From assembly GCF_900128425.1 (NCBI RefSeq), contig NZ_LT635782.1:375484-439483 (forward strand): DNA of 64,000 nt. The letters run 5' to 3'. Position numbers and translations under genes: made by a program. Positions 8,363 through 16,550 of this stretch are shown piece after piece (position 1 is the first letter of the stretch; each line of letters starts with the position of its first letter). This DNA is from Anaerococcus urinomassiliensis (GTDB lineage Bacteria; Bacillota; Clostridia; Tissierellales; Peptoniphilaceae). The notes under the pieces are model-generated. The model did not search any database. It had not been told where the DNA came from and was given only the letters and a program-made list of their open reading frames with translations.

Positions 8363-8427
8363 ACCCTCGCCTCAATCTTTCTACAACTCATTACATTCGT
8401 TGGAAAGATTGGGCTGGGGCAGGCCCT
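8363..8427 (+). repeat. 65-bp palindromic insertion unit, copy 2
   Basis: It interrupts the IS256 transposase between codons for IEE and WQNRPLD. The ends ACCCTCGCCT and GGGGCAGGCCC match copy 1, as does the loop CAACTCATTACATTCGTTG. The stem is CAATCTTT (8373-8380) with AAAGATTG (8404-8411): a different sequence from copy 1 but again fully complementary. The length of 65 nt is identical to copy 1, including one duplicated T. Confidence 0.8.
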
Positions 8428-8577
8428 GGCAAAATAGACCACTAGATAGAATCTATCCTATGGTATTCTTAGACGCTATACACTACCACGTAAGAGAAAA
8501 CAACATAGTAGTCAAAAAAGCAGTCTACATAGCCCTAGGCTACAACCTAGAAGGCTTTAAAGAAATCCTAGGCATGT

Positions 8578-8595
8578 ACCCAAGGGGCAGACCCT
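8578..8595 (+). repeat. 18-bp in-frame insertion with the same termini as the palindromic units
   Basis: The IS256 sequence GMWVGENE is here GMY-PRGRP-WVGENE. The extra 18 nt are ACCCAAGGGGCAGACCCT, which keeps only the ACCC start and GGGGCAGxCCC end of the 65-bp units and inserts at the same kind of site, just before TGG. It looks like an internally deleted unit or a minimal member of the family. Confidence 0.65.
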
Positions 8596-9247
8596 GGGTA
8601 GGAGAAAATGAATCAAGTAAATATTGACTTTTAGTACTAAACCAGTTAAAAGAAAGAGGACTAGAAGATGTATTAATATTCTCAACAGACAATCTACCAG
8701 GATTTAGTGAGGCTATAGAAGCAGTATATCCAAGATCAGAAATACAAAAATATATAATCCATCAAATAAGAAACTCCACAAAGTATGTACCATACAAAGA
8801 CATCAAAGAATTAATGAAAGACCTAAAAGCAATATACAAAGCACCAACAGAAGACTTAGCCTTAACAAATCTAGGTATCTTTGAATAAAAATGGGATAAA
8901 AACATCCAATGTGTGTAAGCTCTTGGAAAAACAATTGGACAGAATTATCGACATATTTTAAATATCCAGAAGGAATAAGAAAACTAATATACACAACAAA
9001 TGCCATGGAAAACTTCAATAGGCAACTAAGAAAAGTAACCAAAAACAAGACCATATTTCCAAATGACTATGCTCTACAAAAAAGCCTATATCTAGCCATG
9101 GTAGATGCTTCAAGTAAGTGGACCTATAGGATACGTGTAAATGATAAACTAAAAGTGGTCCAATAATCGATTAATTCTAATCGAAAAATGGTCCACTTGT
9201 TTTAGTTTGTACTCCGTATGTAAAGTATAGGTACGGAGGTATGTGAG

Positions 9248-10723
9248 GTGATTAAATTAATGGATAAGAATGCAATAATAAGACTTAAAAATCAAGGATA
9301 TTCAAATAGAGAAGTATCTAGAATACTTAAGATTAATAGGAAGACTGTAGCTAAATATTGGAATAAGTACCAGGAAGATGTTAAGAATTTAGATAATCCT
9401 AATTTAGATAGAGCATTAGTTCAAGAAGAAATTGCCAAGGCGCCTTCCTACGATTCTTCTAATAGAAAGAAGATCAAATATACAAAAGAAGTAGATGAGT
9501 ATCTTGATCAGATTTTAGAAAGTGAGAAAAGAAAGGATTCTATCTTGGGTAATCATAAGCAAGCTTTAAGCGTTGTTCAGATTCATAAGATGATTGTTGA
9601 TAAGGGTTTTGATATATCTTATCCTTCAATAGCAGTTTATGTTAGAAAGAAAAGAGAAGCTTCTAAAGAATGCTTCATTAAGCAAGTATATGATTTTGCT
9701 GATAGGTTAGAATATGACTTTGGTGAACTTAAGCTTGTAATCGATGGCAAACTTGTTAGTTTAAATATGGCTGTTATGAGTTCCCCAGCATCTAATTTTA
9801 GATGGGCTTATCTATACACAAGTCAAAATCAAGATGTATTCTTTGATTCACAAGTAAGATTTTTTAATATGATTGGAGGAATGTATAGAGAAATAGTCTA
9901 TGATAATATGAGAAATGTTGTTAGTAAGTTCATAGGTAGAAATGAAAAAGAACTTAACCCAAGATTAATAGAGTTTGCCAACTACTATGGCTTTTCAGTC
10001 AATGTAACCAATTGTTTTTCAGGAAATGAAAAAGGTCATGTTGAAGGAAGTGTTAGGATAATTAGAAAGAATGCTTTTTGTGAAAAATACGAGTTTGATT
10101 CAATTGATCAAGCACAAGAGTACTTAAATTCTAAACTTATCCAGTTAAATAAGGACTCTAAGATTAATGAGGAAAAGAAACACCTTCTAGTCCTAAGACC
10201 TACTTATGAACTATCAAAAGTATCTTTTGCTAAGGTAGATAAGTATTCTTTAATACAAGTTGATAAAAACAAGTATTCACTACCAGATTACATGGTAGGA
10301 AAAACTGTTCTTGTTAGAGCTTATGCTAGGGAAATTAAAATATATGTAAATGATAAACTTCTAGCCGTTCATAAAAGAAAAGATGGTGCTAATGAATATA
10401 GCATTGACATCACTCATTACCTAAAATCATTAGCACGCAAACCAGGTGCAATTCGTAATTCTCTCGCCTTAAAAAGTCATCCTGATTTAAAAAACATCTT
10501 CGATAAATACTTTACCTCTAACCCAAAGAAGTTCATAGAATTAGTAGAGCTTAACAAAGATAAGGATGTTGATAAAATAGTTGATATCTTAAATAACTAT
10601 TCTAACACTAAGAAAGAACTTGATGTATTAGATATAGTGAAAACCGATAAAAAAGAAGCTGACATAGAAATAAAGGCAAGAAAAATAGTGTCCTCCTATG
10701 ATAGCCTTGTAATTGGAGGCTAA
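9248..10723 (+). CDS. istA: IS21-family transposase IstA
   Basis: The protein has 491 residues. The GTG at 9248 is taken as start because GGAGG at 9235-9239 lies 8 bases upstream. An N-terminal helix-turn-helix (KNQGYSNREVSRILKINRKTV) binds the element ends. The rve integrase core has RLEYDFGELKLVI (first Asp), EIVYDNMRNVV (second Asp) and GNEKGHVEGSVRIIRK (Glu). It works with IstB in cut-and-paste insertion. It overlaps istB by 11 bp. No frameshift or stop is present. Confidence 0.93.
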   Translation: MIKLMDKNAIIRLKNQGYSNREVSRILKINRKTVAKYWNKYQEDVKNLDNPNLDRALVQEEIAKAPSYDSSNRKKIKYTKEVDEYLDQILESEKRKDSILGNHKQALSVVQIHKMIVDKGFDISYPSIAVYVRKKREASKECFIKQVYDFADRLEYDFGELKLVIDGKLVSLNMAVMSSPASNFRWAYLYTSQNQDVFFDSQVRFFNMIGGMYREIVYDNMRNVVSKFIGRNEKELNPRLIEFANYYGFSVNVTNCFSGNEKGHVEGSVRIIRKNAFCEKYEFDSIDQAQEYLNSKLIQLNKDSKINEEKKHLLVLRPTYELSKVSFAKVDKYSLIQVDKNKYSLPDYMVGKTVLVRAYAREIKIYVNDKLLAVHKRKDGANEYSIDITHYLKSLARKPGAIRNSLALKSHPDLKNIFDKYFTSNPKKFIELVELNKDKDVDKIVDILNNYSNTKKELDVLDIVKTDKKEADIEIKARKIVSSYDSLVIGG

Positions 10724-11468
10724 GATGAATATTAAAGAAGCTTCTAACATACTTAAGCTCTCTTATCTAAGAGAGTCATATGAGGATTTAATAGAAGAAT
10801 CATCAAATCTAAACTTATCTAACGAAGAATTCTTAAAACTTTTCTTAGAAAGAGAGGTAGAAAGAAGGAAAAACAACGGCATAGCAAGAAGAATAAGAAA
10901 TGCCAAATTTATCAACAAGAAATTCTTAGAAGACTTTGATAAAACAAAATATTCTTTAGAACTAAACAAAAAATTTGGATATCTTGAAACACTAAAATTC
11001 ATAGATAACAAAGAAAACATAATCATGATAGGGACACCTGGATGTGGTAAAACTCATTATGCAACTGCCTTAGGTATTAAGGCATGTATTGCTGGAAAGA
11101 ATGTACTATTTACCTCTGTTCCTAACCTTGTGATAGAACTACAGGAGGCTATGAGTAAAAATCAAATTACTAACTACAAGAAGAAATTTGAAAAATATGA
11201 CTTGGTGATCTTAGATGAGCTAGGTTATGTTTCCTTTGATAAGATAGGCTGTGAGATTCTTTTTAACCTATTATCATCAAGAAATGATAAGGGTTCAATA
11301 ATATTAACAACGAATTTAAACTTTGAAAGATGGGAAGAAGTATTTAAAGATCCAATGCTAACTGGAGCTATAGTAGATAGACTTGCTCATAGGGCCCATA
11401 TTATGGATATGTCTAGAGAAAAATCTTATATGATGGAAGATACAATGGAGTGGTCAAAGAATATATGA
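10713..11468 (+). CDS. istB: IS21-family ATPase IstB
   Basis: The protein has 251 residues (start at 10713 or the ATG at 10725, MNIKEASN, preceded by GGAGG). It is an AAA+ ATPase of the DnaC-like family that delivers target DNA to IstA. Walker A is GTPGCGKTHYATALG (about residues 107-121), Walker B LVILDELGY (about 164-172), and a sensor region SIILTTNLNFERW follows. It is intact and follows istA with overlap, as in all IS21 elements. Confidence 0.93.
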   Translation: MEAKMNIKEASNILKLSYLRESYEDLIEESSNLNLSNEEFLKLFLEREVERRKNNGIARRIRNAKFINKKFLEDFDKTKYSLELNKKFGYLETLKFIDNKENIIMIGTPGCGKTHYATALGIKACIAGKNVLFTSVPNLVIELQEAMSKNQITNYKKKFEKYDLVILDELGYVSFDKIGCEILFNLLSSRNDKGSIILTTNLNFERWEEVFKDPMLTGAIVDRLAHRAHIMDMSREKSYMMEDTMEWSKNI

Positions 11469-11484
11469 AATATATGTAAAAAGT

Positions 11485-11502
11485 CTTTCCCCTAGGGGAA
11501 AG
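11485..11502 (+). repeat. Small palindrome after istB
   Basis: CTTTCCCCTAGGGGAAAG is a perfect 18-bp palindrome followed by GACAAG. A similar palindrome followed by GACAAA occurs at 11731-11748. It may act as a weak terminator, though no T-run follows, or belong to a family of very small palindromic insertions. Confidence 0.5.
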
Positions 11503-11583
11503 GACAAGTGTGGTCAATATCTTTACTATATGTGGACCACTTTTCGATAATAACTGTGGACCATTTTTCGCTTGACATTTACA

Positions 11584-11643
11584 ATACGAGGCTGGGATCA
11601 AATCTTATCCCAATTATCAATATATTTTGAAGGGAGGTTTTAA
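11584..11643 (+). pseudogene. IS256 transposase, 3' end displaced by the IS21 insertion
   Basis: Reading from the target repeat gives IRGWDQILSQLSIYFEGRF and a stop, the normal C-terminus of IS256-type transposases. It joins in frame to the 5' part ending at 9135. Confidence 0.88.
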
Positions 11644-11840
11644 TCAAGCTAAAAATTTAGCATGAAATCGGCTGTAAATTTTCATGAAAATTTGACAGTT
11701 TATTAAAGTTGTGTAAAATTAAGACAAACGCCATTCCTATAGGAATGGACAAACAATGATACATAAAAAATGTATCAACCCTTACCCTTTTATCAGGATT
11801 TAGGTTGATACACAAAATTATTTACAGACCCGTTCATAGC
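11644..11840. other. Non-coding right end of the IS256 relic
   Basis: No gene is seen. It holds a palindrome CCATTCCTATAGGAATGG (11731-11748), a short GATACAT/ATGTATC hairpin (11758-11776), and the IS256 right terminal repeat ending at 11831. Confidence 0.6.
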
Positions 11841-13297
11841 GTCGACGAAACCCACTTCATAAATACGATTTGTCGACGCTTTTTCTATATTTATTCTAAA
11901 ATATATTATTTTTTCAAATAGTGATGCAATTCCTTCGGTAGATGGAGGAGTATCGCCTCTATTTTTATCTACTCTATCTAGTAATTTTGCTAGTTTTTTC
12001 ATATTTAGGCATGCAAAAGTTAGTGGTGTTTCATACTCATTTTTGCTTTTCCTATCATGTTTGTATATCTGAAGCTATGGTATTCTTTTGCACTTCCGAA
12101 TTGTCTTTCTATTGTTTCTTTTCTTTGCTTGTATTCTGATTTTCCCTCTTTGGTTAATCTATACCATTCGCAATAGTCTATGTATTCTTGCTAGATATGC
12201 CTGGTTATTATTTTTACCTTGCTTTTACTTTTTGTACATTTACTTAAAGATGGACAGTTTTCACATAAACTTTTCTTGCTTTGATATATTCTGTAGCCTT
12301 CACGGTTGGTTGTTGAGTAAAGGAGGATTTTTTTTCTGGGCATATGTAGCAGTCGTTTGTTTGGTCATATTTATATTGTTTTGGGTTTTGTATATGGTAA
12401 GACTGACATTATTCCTTTTTCTACTAGGTCTTTTGCTATTGATGGTATTTTGTATCCTGCGTCCATTACTATTTTTTCTGGCTTATATTTTTCTAGTTTT
12501 TCTTTGAAGAATGATGGGAAGCTTGTGGTGTCGTGTAGGTTTCCTGGGTAGGATTTGTATCCTAAGATCCATCCATTTTTGTCACATGATGTTTGAATTG
12601 ATTAGGCGTATACTTCTTTATGGTTTCCTTTATGGAATAGTCCACTTTCTGGATCTGTTGTTGATTGGCTGATTTCTTTTTCTTCTAGTTTTTCACCAGC
12701 TGGGTAATCAAAGTCATCTTTGCCATTGTTGTTTCTGTCTTCGTTTACTTCTTTTTCTAATTTCCTTTGATATGATTTTACTTTTTTCTTTATTTTTAAT
12801 TTTTGGTTTTTATGTCTGTTGGCGTGGGCTTTTACATGGGTTGAGTCTACAAATTGTATTTTGGTGTCTACGAATCCATAGCTCATTGCTTGTTCTAGTA
12901 TGTTTTCAAATATTTGATTGAATATGTCTTTATTTTTAAATCTTCTTTCATAGTTTTTTCCGAAGGTTGAGAAGTGTGGGACTTTATCGTAGAAGTCAAG
13001 TCCTAAGTACCAACGATAAGCTATGTTTACTTCTACTTCTCTTATCGTTTGCCTCATGCTGTTTATGTTGAAGAAGTATTGTAGGATTACAAGTTTTATT
13101 AGTACTACTGGGTCTATACTTGGTCTGCCTGTTGTTTGTGAGTATTTATTTTCTACTAGGTCGTATATGAAGTTAAAGTCTATGTATTTATCTATTTTTC
13201 TTAATATGTGATCTTTTGGGACTAGCTGTTCTACTGACACCATTTGAACTTGCTCAGTATTATTTTTTTCATTTTTATTTAGTATATCTTCCTCCAT
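11841..13297 (-). pseudogene. IS1182-family transposase, decayed
   Basis: Read on the minus strand from 13297, a 231-residue open segment contains the IS1182 N-terminal domain (SVEQLVPKDHILRKIDKYID, GRPSIDPVVLIKLVILQYF, YRWYLGLDFYDKVPHFSTF) and the first catalytic region FVDSTHVKAHANRHK. It ends at an in-frame TAA (12602). Beyond it the same frame continues with SIQTSCDKNGWILGYKSYPG, later KIVMDAGYKIPSIAKDLVE, then more stops, and near the end a fragment related to the usual C-terminus. At least three nonsense changes are present, so it is dead. The start of the element carries a 13340-13400 hairpin region with a TCTACAGTCTGAGA end. Confidence 0.85.
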
Positions 13298-13428
13298 CTT
13301 TAGTATGTTTATACCCTAAGATGGCTAGATTTAAGCGTTTGCCGCATAAAAAAAGTAGATGAATCTCTACTTTTCATCTACTTTGTCTACAGTCTGAGAG
13401 ATGATTATTTTCATCTCTTTTAAATTGC
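13298..13428. repeat. Hairpin-rich end of the IS1182-like relic
   Basis: There are two hairpins here: AAAGTAGATGA...TCATCTACTTT around 13350-13383, and AGAGATGA (13397-13404) with TCATCTCT (13411-13418) followed by TTTT. The first resembles the terminal region of IS1182-type elements. The second could terminate transcription leaving the relic. Confidence 0.45.
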
Positions 13429-14091
13429 CTAAAATCTAGCATCCAACTTATTAATAATATAAAATCTAAGAATTTGACCTACTAGGAAAAGAGCTATTAC
13501 TAAGTACATATTACTTATAAAAGATATATTCATAATGTTTCCATTTAGAAATAGGGCAAAGGCAAAGATAATTCCAAAGGTAGAACCAATAATTGGCTCC
13601 ACTTTAAATATGTAGGCAATAGATCCACTAATTAAAGATATAGAAGATATGCCAAGGACAAAGTTTATAATAAAGCTAGGACTCATAATCTTACCGAATG
13701 CTCCTAGGATTTTATCACTGACACTTGATAAGAGAAATTTAGGCACTAGATACATTAATATGCCTGATAGAATTAATATAAGTATATCTTTTAAAATAAG
13801 CCCTAAAGCTATATCAGATCTTTTGTTACCTAACTTACTTGCTAGAGGAAAAGTTTCACCAAGTGATTGGGCCTCTCCGATAGCCAAAATGACGCACACT
13901 ACAAAAAGTATCATTACTACTATAATTATTTTAAGAAACTCTGGGAATGAAATACCTTCTTCTGCCATTACCGTTTTTGCTAAAAATATTGATAAGAAAC
14001 CCACTCCTATCATAAGTCCTATTATGGCACCAGCAAGGTTTTCTGAGTTTTCTTTTATTTCTGCTTTTAATACCCTAATAATTCCGTTCAT
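13429..14091 (-). CDS. ABC transporter membrane protein partner of the GntR-linked ATPase
   Basis: The protein has 220 residues and about six hydrophobic segments (for example IIGLMIGVGFLSIFLAK and ILILILSGILMYLVPKFLL). I do not recognise a named family beyond ABC-2-like permease. It lies 1 bp downstream of the ATPase gene, in an operon gntR-ATPase-permease of the YtrA/YtrB type. Such modules usually respond to cell-wall antibiotics or regulate export, but the substrate is not visible. Confidence 0.72.
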   Translation of the reverse strand: MNGIIRVLKAEIKENSENLAGAIIGLMIGVGFLSIFLAKTVMAEEGISFPEFLKIIIVVMILFVVCVILAIGEAQSLGETFPLASKLGNKRSDIALGLILKDILILILSGILMYLVPKFLLSSVSDKILGAFGKIMSPSFIINFVLGISSISLISGSIAYIFKVEPIIGSTFGIIFAFALFLNGNIMNISFISNMYLVIALFLVGQILRFYIINKLDARF

Positions 14092-14092
14092 C

Positions 14093-14947
14093 TTATGCCT
14101 CCTTGTTAAATGCTCTAAATAGTTCTTGTAAGTTCATACGATCTACTCTTGCATTTAATCTTTCTAGTTCTTCACTTGTAAAGTCATCATAAACCATAAC
14201 TACCAATTGCTTACCAACTTTTTTATAAGATAAAATATTTTTATTCTCTAAGTATTTTAAATGGTCTTCATCAATAGTAATCATATAAGCCTTTTCTTCT
14301 ATGGATTCAACGGATTCGTTTAATGCTACTTTTGAATCTTTTAGAAAGATTATATCTGTAACAACCCTTTCTATGTCTGAGAGTATGTGTGATGAAACCA
14401 TAATCAAAGATTTGTCTTGTTCTTGGTATTCTATAATTTTTTTGTAAAAGATATCTCTATTAATTTCATCTAGACCATTTGCTGGCTCATCTAAGAAAAT
14501 TATTTTTGCGCCAGTAGAAAGACCAATAATACTCCTATAAAGTCCTTGATTACCATAGGATAATTTGTTATATCTGGTCTTTTCATTTAGCATAAAGATA
14601 TCCATCAGCTCATCATATCTTTTTTGATTGAACTTAGGGGCGAGGATCTTAATAGTTGATGTTAGAGTTTTTAATTTGCTTGCCTGTTGCATATCAGATA
14701 TAAAACCGTCGCTAATGATTACCAAATTTTCTTTAAAAGTCTTATCATTTTTTATATTTGATCCATCAACAAAAGCCTCCCCTTGGTAGTTTATTATTTG
14801 ATCAGATAAGATCTTCATAAGTGTCGTCTTTCCAACACCATTTCTGCCTATAAGTCCATAAATTTTATTATCCTCTAGACTTAAGTTGATATTATCAAGA
14901 ACAATATTATTGCCATAAGACTTACTTACTTTTTCTAATTTAATCAT
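14093..14947 (-). CDS. ABC transporter ATP-binding protein (YtrB-like)
   Basis: This encodes about 285 residues from the ATG at 14947 or 14950, which overlap the stop of the upstream regulator gene; AAGGATGGAA precedes them. The start MIKLEKVSKSYGNNIVLDNI is standard for ABC ATPases. Walker A is GRNGVGKTT, the signature region LSYGNQGLYRS is a degenerate LSGGQ (SYGNQ), and Walker B is IIFLDEPANGLD. The SYGNQ-type signature is common in YtrB/EcsA-like exporters. Coupling with the GntR regulator suggests inducible expression. Confidence 0.85.
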   Translation of the reverse strand: MIKLEKVSKSYGNNIVLDNINLSLEDNKIYGLIGRNGVGKTTLMKILSDQIINYQGEAFVDGSNIKNDKTFKENLVIISDGFISDMQQASKLKTLTSTIKILAPKFNQKRYDELMDIFMLNEKTRYNKLSYGNQGLYRSIIGLSTGAKIIFLDEPANGLDEINRDIFYKKIIEYQEQDKSLIMVSSHILSDIERVVTDIIFLKDSKVALNESVESIEEKAYMITIDEDHLKYLENKNILSYKKVGKQLVVMVYDDFTSEELERLNARVDRMNLQELFRAFNKEA

Positions 14948-15311
14948 CATTTCCATCCTTTTTGTAAAGCTTCTCAATTTCTATTATCAATTCTTCTTTG
15001 GTAATTCCTAACATAGTCATATTTTTTATTAAATCTGGCAAAATATTACTTATGTATGCATCTTTCCTTTTTCTTATAATAATTTTTTTTGCATCTTGAG
15101 TTACAAACATTCCCATGCCTCGCCTTTTGTATAGTATTCCTTCATCAACCAGAATATTGAGTCCCTTTCTTGCTGTTGCTGGGTTTATAGAATAAACATT
15201 AGCAAACTCAGTTGTGGAAGGGGACTGGTCATCTGCTTTTAAGTAACCATCTAAGATTTGATTTTCTACAATTTCTGCTACTTGTTCAAATATTAGTTTG
15301 TTAGTATCCAT
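14940..15311 (-). CDS. GntR-family transcriptional regulator (YtrA subfamily)
   Basis: The protein has 123 residues: a winged helix-turn-helix (FANVYSINPATARKGLNILVDEGILYKRRGMGMFVTQDA) and a short C-terminal tail without an effector domain, the YtrA layout. It is the first gene of a minus-strand operon with an ABC ATPase and a membrane protein. A perfect 11-bp-arm palindrome lies between its promoter and its ATG, so it most likely represses its own operon until a cell-envelope signal is sensed. Confidence 0.9.
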   Translation of the reverse strand: MDTNKLIFEQVAEIVENQILDGYLKADDQSPSTTEFANVYSINPATARKGLNILVDEGILYKRRGMGMFVTQDAKKIIIRKRKDAYISNILPDLIKNMTMLGITKEELIIEIEKLYKKDGNDD

Positions 15312-15329
15312 CCATATGCACTCCTTATC

Positions 15330-15353
15330 ACTTAGTTACTTGAGTAACTAAGT
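15330..15353 (-). promoter_or_regulatory. Palindromic operator of the GntR operon
   Basis: ACTTAGTTACT and AGTAACTAAGT form a perfect inverted repeat with a 2-bp centre, placed just downstream of the -10 box and 18 bp before the regulator ATG. This is the expected position of a YtrA-type autoregulatory operator. Confidence 0.82.
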
Positions 15354-15365
15354 ACTTATACTTAA

Positions 15366-15393
15366 ATTATAACAGGTAAATGATTATTGTCAA
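15366..15393 (-). promoter_or_regulatory. Consensus sigma-A promoter of the GntR operon
   Basis: On the minus strand, TTGACA (15393-15388) and TATAAT (15371-15366) are separated by 16 bp. Both hexamers are perfect matches to consensus, and the start point would fall within a few bases of the operator. Confidence 0.85.
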
Positions 15394-15410
15394 GGAAAAT
15401 TAGCAAAAAA

Positions 15411-15432
15411 AAGAACCACATTTGTGGCTCTA
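15411..15432 (-). terminator. Terminator of mscL
   Basis: On the minus strand the sequence AGAGCCACAAATGTGGTTCT forms a 9-bp stem, followed by eight T. It lies 11 bp after the mscL stop codon. Confidence 0.8.
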
Positions 15433-15442
15433 AATTAATAAA

Positions 15443-15862
15443 TTAGTTTGTATGAACGTGAGCGTGTTCGTTGTGGTAACCTTCAAGTTCACTTGTACAA
15501 TTTGGACATCTTGTTGCATCAATTGCAATTTCTGATTTACAGAATGGACATTCTTTTGTAGTTGGCTCGTCAGAAACTGGTTCTATCTTATTCATTGATT
15601 TAAGTATAGAAAATAGAACAAATGCTACAATTAAGAATGTTATAATGGCGTTGATTAAGTTACCGAATTTTAATGTAGCTCCACCAACATTAACAACTAA
15701 GTCCTCAAAATCAACTCCTGCAGTAAGGCCAGTAATAATTGGCATTAATAAATCTTCCACTAATGAGTTGACAATTGCAGTAAATGCAGTACCCATGATG
15801 ATACCAACTGCCATGTCAAGGACGTTGCCTTTTTGAATAAATTGTTTAAATTCTTTCCACAT
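15443..15862 (-). CDS. mscL: Large-conductance mechanosensitive channel MscL with C-terminal zinc ribbon
   Basis: This encodes about 139 residues from the ATG at 15862 (GGAG upstream on the minus strand). The start MWKEFKQFIQKGNVLDMAVG and GIIMGTAFTAIVNSL form the amphipathic helix and first pore helix; a second membrane segment is NLINAIITFLIVAFVLFSIL. It opens under membrane tension to relieve osmotic downshock. After residue 100 the sequence carries a two-knuckle zinc ribbon (CPFCKSEIAIDATRCPNC) and a His-rich end (HNEHAHVHTN). The tail departs from the charged helix of E. coli MscL, and could sense or bind metal. Confidence 0.93.
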   Translation of the reverse strand: MWKEFKQFIQKGNVLDMAVGIIMGTAFTAIVNSLVEDLLMPIITGLTAGVDFEDLVVNVGGATLKFGNLINAIITFLIVAFVLFSILKSMNKIEPVSDEPTTKECPFCKSEIAIDATRCPNCTSELEGYHNEHAHVHTN

Positions 15863-15962
15863 ATAAACTCCTTTAAAAATATTTATCATAATTTCTTTAG
15901 TATTATACCTCAAAATTTGACTATTAAACATTATTTTAATATTATTTAACTAAGAGGTAGAT

Positions 15963-16550
15963 ATGAAATCATTATTAGTCGATGACGAGTTTTATGAAAA
16001 AATAAAGAATTACGCTGTTTTTATACCTATTATTAAGATAGAAGGCAAAGACCACATACTCTTGGAAGTACGTAGTAAGCATATTTCCCAACCGGGAGAG
16101 GTTAGCTTTCCGGGAGGAAGAGTAGAAGCTGGTGATAGCTTTGAAGATGCTGCTATAAGAGAAACTATGGAAGAGTTGCTTCTTAATAGAGAGGATATAA
16201 TCCTTGATGGATATTCTTCAATGATTTTAACTTCTTCATATAGGCATGTCAAAGCTTTTTATGGTAGGATTAATAAAAAAATGGAAGAAATAAAGTATAA
16301 TGAAGAAGTAGAATCTGTTTTTGCAGTTGATGTTGACTTTCTAAAGAGTAATGAGCCTATAATGTATAGGGCTCCTTACAAAATGGAATTTCCTAGCGAC
16401 TTTCCTTTTGATAAAATCCCAAATGGTAAAGATTATAACTTTACCTCCTTGTATCATGATATGTATTTTTATGACACAAGCCCAGTGATCTGGGGCCTTA
16501 CTGCAAAACTTCTTAAAAACTTTATAGAAGGCTTAGATAAAGATGAATAA
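15963..16550 (+). CDS. Nudix hydrolase, CoA-pyrophosphatase type (NUDT7/YeaB-like)
   Basis: The protein has 195 residues. The motif LEVRSKHISQPGEVSFPGG followed by RVEAGDSFEDAAIRETMEEL (about residues 28-68) combines the CoAse-specific GEVSFPGG signature with the Nudix box, whose RE and MEEL carry the metal-binding Glu residues. It likely splits CoA or related dinucleotides into phosphopantetheine and 3',5'-ADP. The ATG follows GAGGT. It overlaps the next gene by 8 bp, so the two are co-translated. Confidence 0.85.
   Translation: MKSLLVDDEFYEKIKNYAVFIPIIKIEGKDHILLEVRSKHISQPGEVSFPGGRVEAGDSFEDAAIRETMEELLLNREDIILDGYSSMILTSSYRHVKAFYGRINKKMEEIKYNEEVESVFAVDVDFLKSNEPIMYRAPYKMEFPSDFPFDKIPNGKDYNFTSLYHDMYFYDTSPVIWGLTAKLLKNFIEGLDKDE

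Larger units (their letters stand above)
7830..9135 (+). pseudogene. IS256-family (mutator type) transposase, 5' part, disrupted
   Basis: The start MPRKRPETKRSKIAKMLIEE and later pieces (MVFLDAIHYHVRENN, VGENESSKY, KLIYTTNAMENFNRQLRK, SLYLAMVDASSKWTYRIR) are classic IS256 transposase. Lesions seen: an A7 tract shortened to A6 near 8131 (frameshift), TGG changed to TGA after ESSKY near 8627, TAA near 8886, and another frameshift near 8909. Three insertions (8190-8254, 8363-8427, 8578-8595) also interrupt it. The frame resumes after the IS21 insertion at 11584. It cannot make an active enzyme. Confidence 0.88.
9136..11583 (+). mobile_element. IS21-family insertion sequence, apparently intact
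   Basis: The element begins TGTAAATGATAAACTAAAAG and ends CGCTTGACATTTACA, giving terminal TGTAAATG/CATTTACA. Both ends carry repeated GAAAA(A/G)TGGTCCAC boxes, the multiple terminal repeats typical of IS21. It is flanked by a 5-bp direct repeat ATACG (9131-9135 and 11584-11588). Removing it and one repeat restores the IS256 transposase reading TYRIRGWDQILSQL exactly. It contains full-length istA and istB, so it is probably the youngest element in the nest. Confidence 0.93.
7758..11831 (+). mobile_element. Degenerate IS256-family element (interrupted by an IS21-type element)
   Basis: The left end GAGACTATGTAAA-ATTTTGTGTA (from 7758) and the reverse complement of the right end GGGTCTGTAAATAATTTTGTGTA (to 11831) are similar inverted repeats. 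The flanks read GTTCATAT (7750-7757) and GTTCATAG (11832-11839), an 8-bp direct repeat with one mismatch, as expected of IS256 target duplication. The transposase gene inside carries frameshifts, stops, three small palindromic insertions and a whole IS21-type element. The right flank falls at the end of the IS1182-like pseudogene, so the IS256 copy probably landed there. Confidence 0.7.

Noticed and set aside
8190..8427. The two hairpin units as a CRISPR-like array
   Set aside because: Only two copies, unequal spacing of native transposase sequence between them, and stems that differ.
8190..8427. Hairpin units as translational bypass elements that are skipped by ribosomes
   Set aside because: The host gene also has unrelated nonsense and frameshift lesions, so there is no sign that it is still translated.
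11942..12551. Overlapping plus-strand open frames that look like small membrane proteins
   Set aside because: They are antisense to the decayed IS1182 transposase, whose protein similarity is clear on the minus strand.
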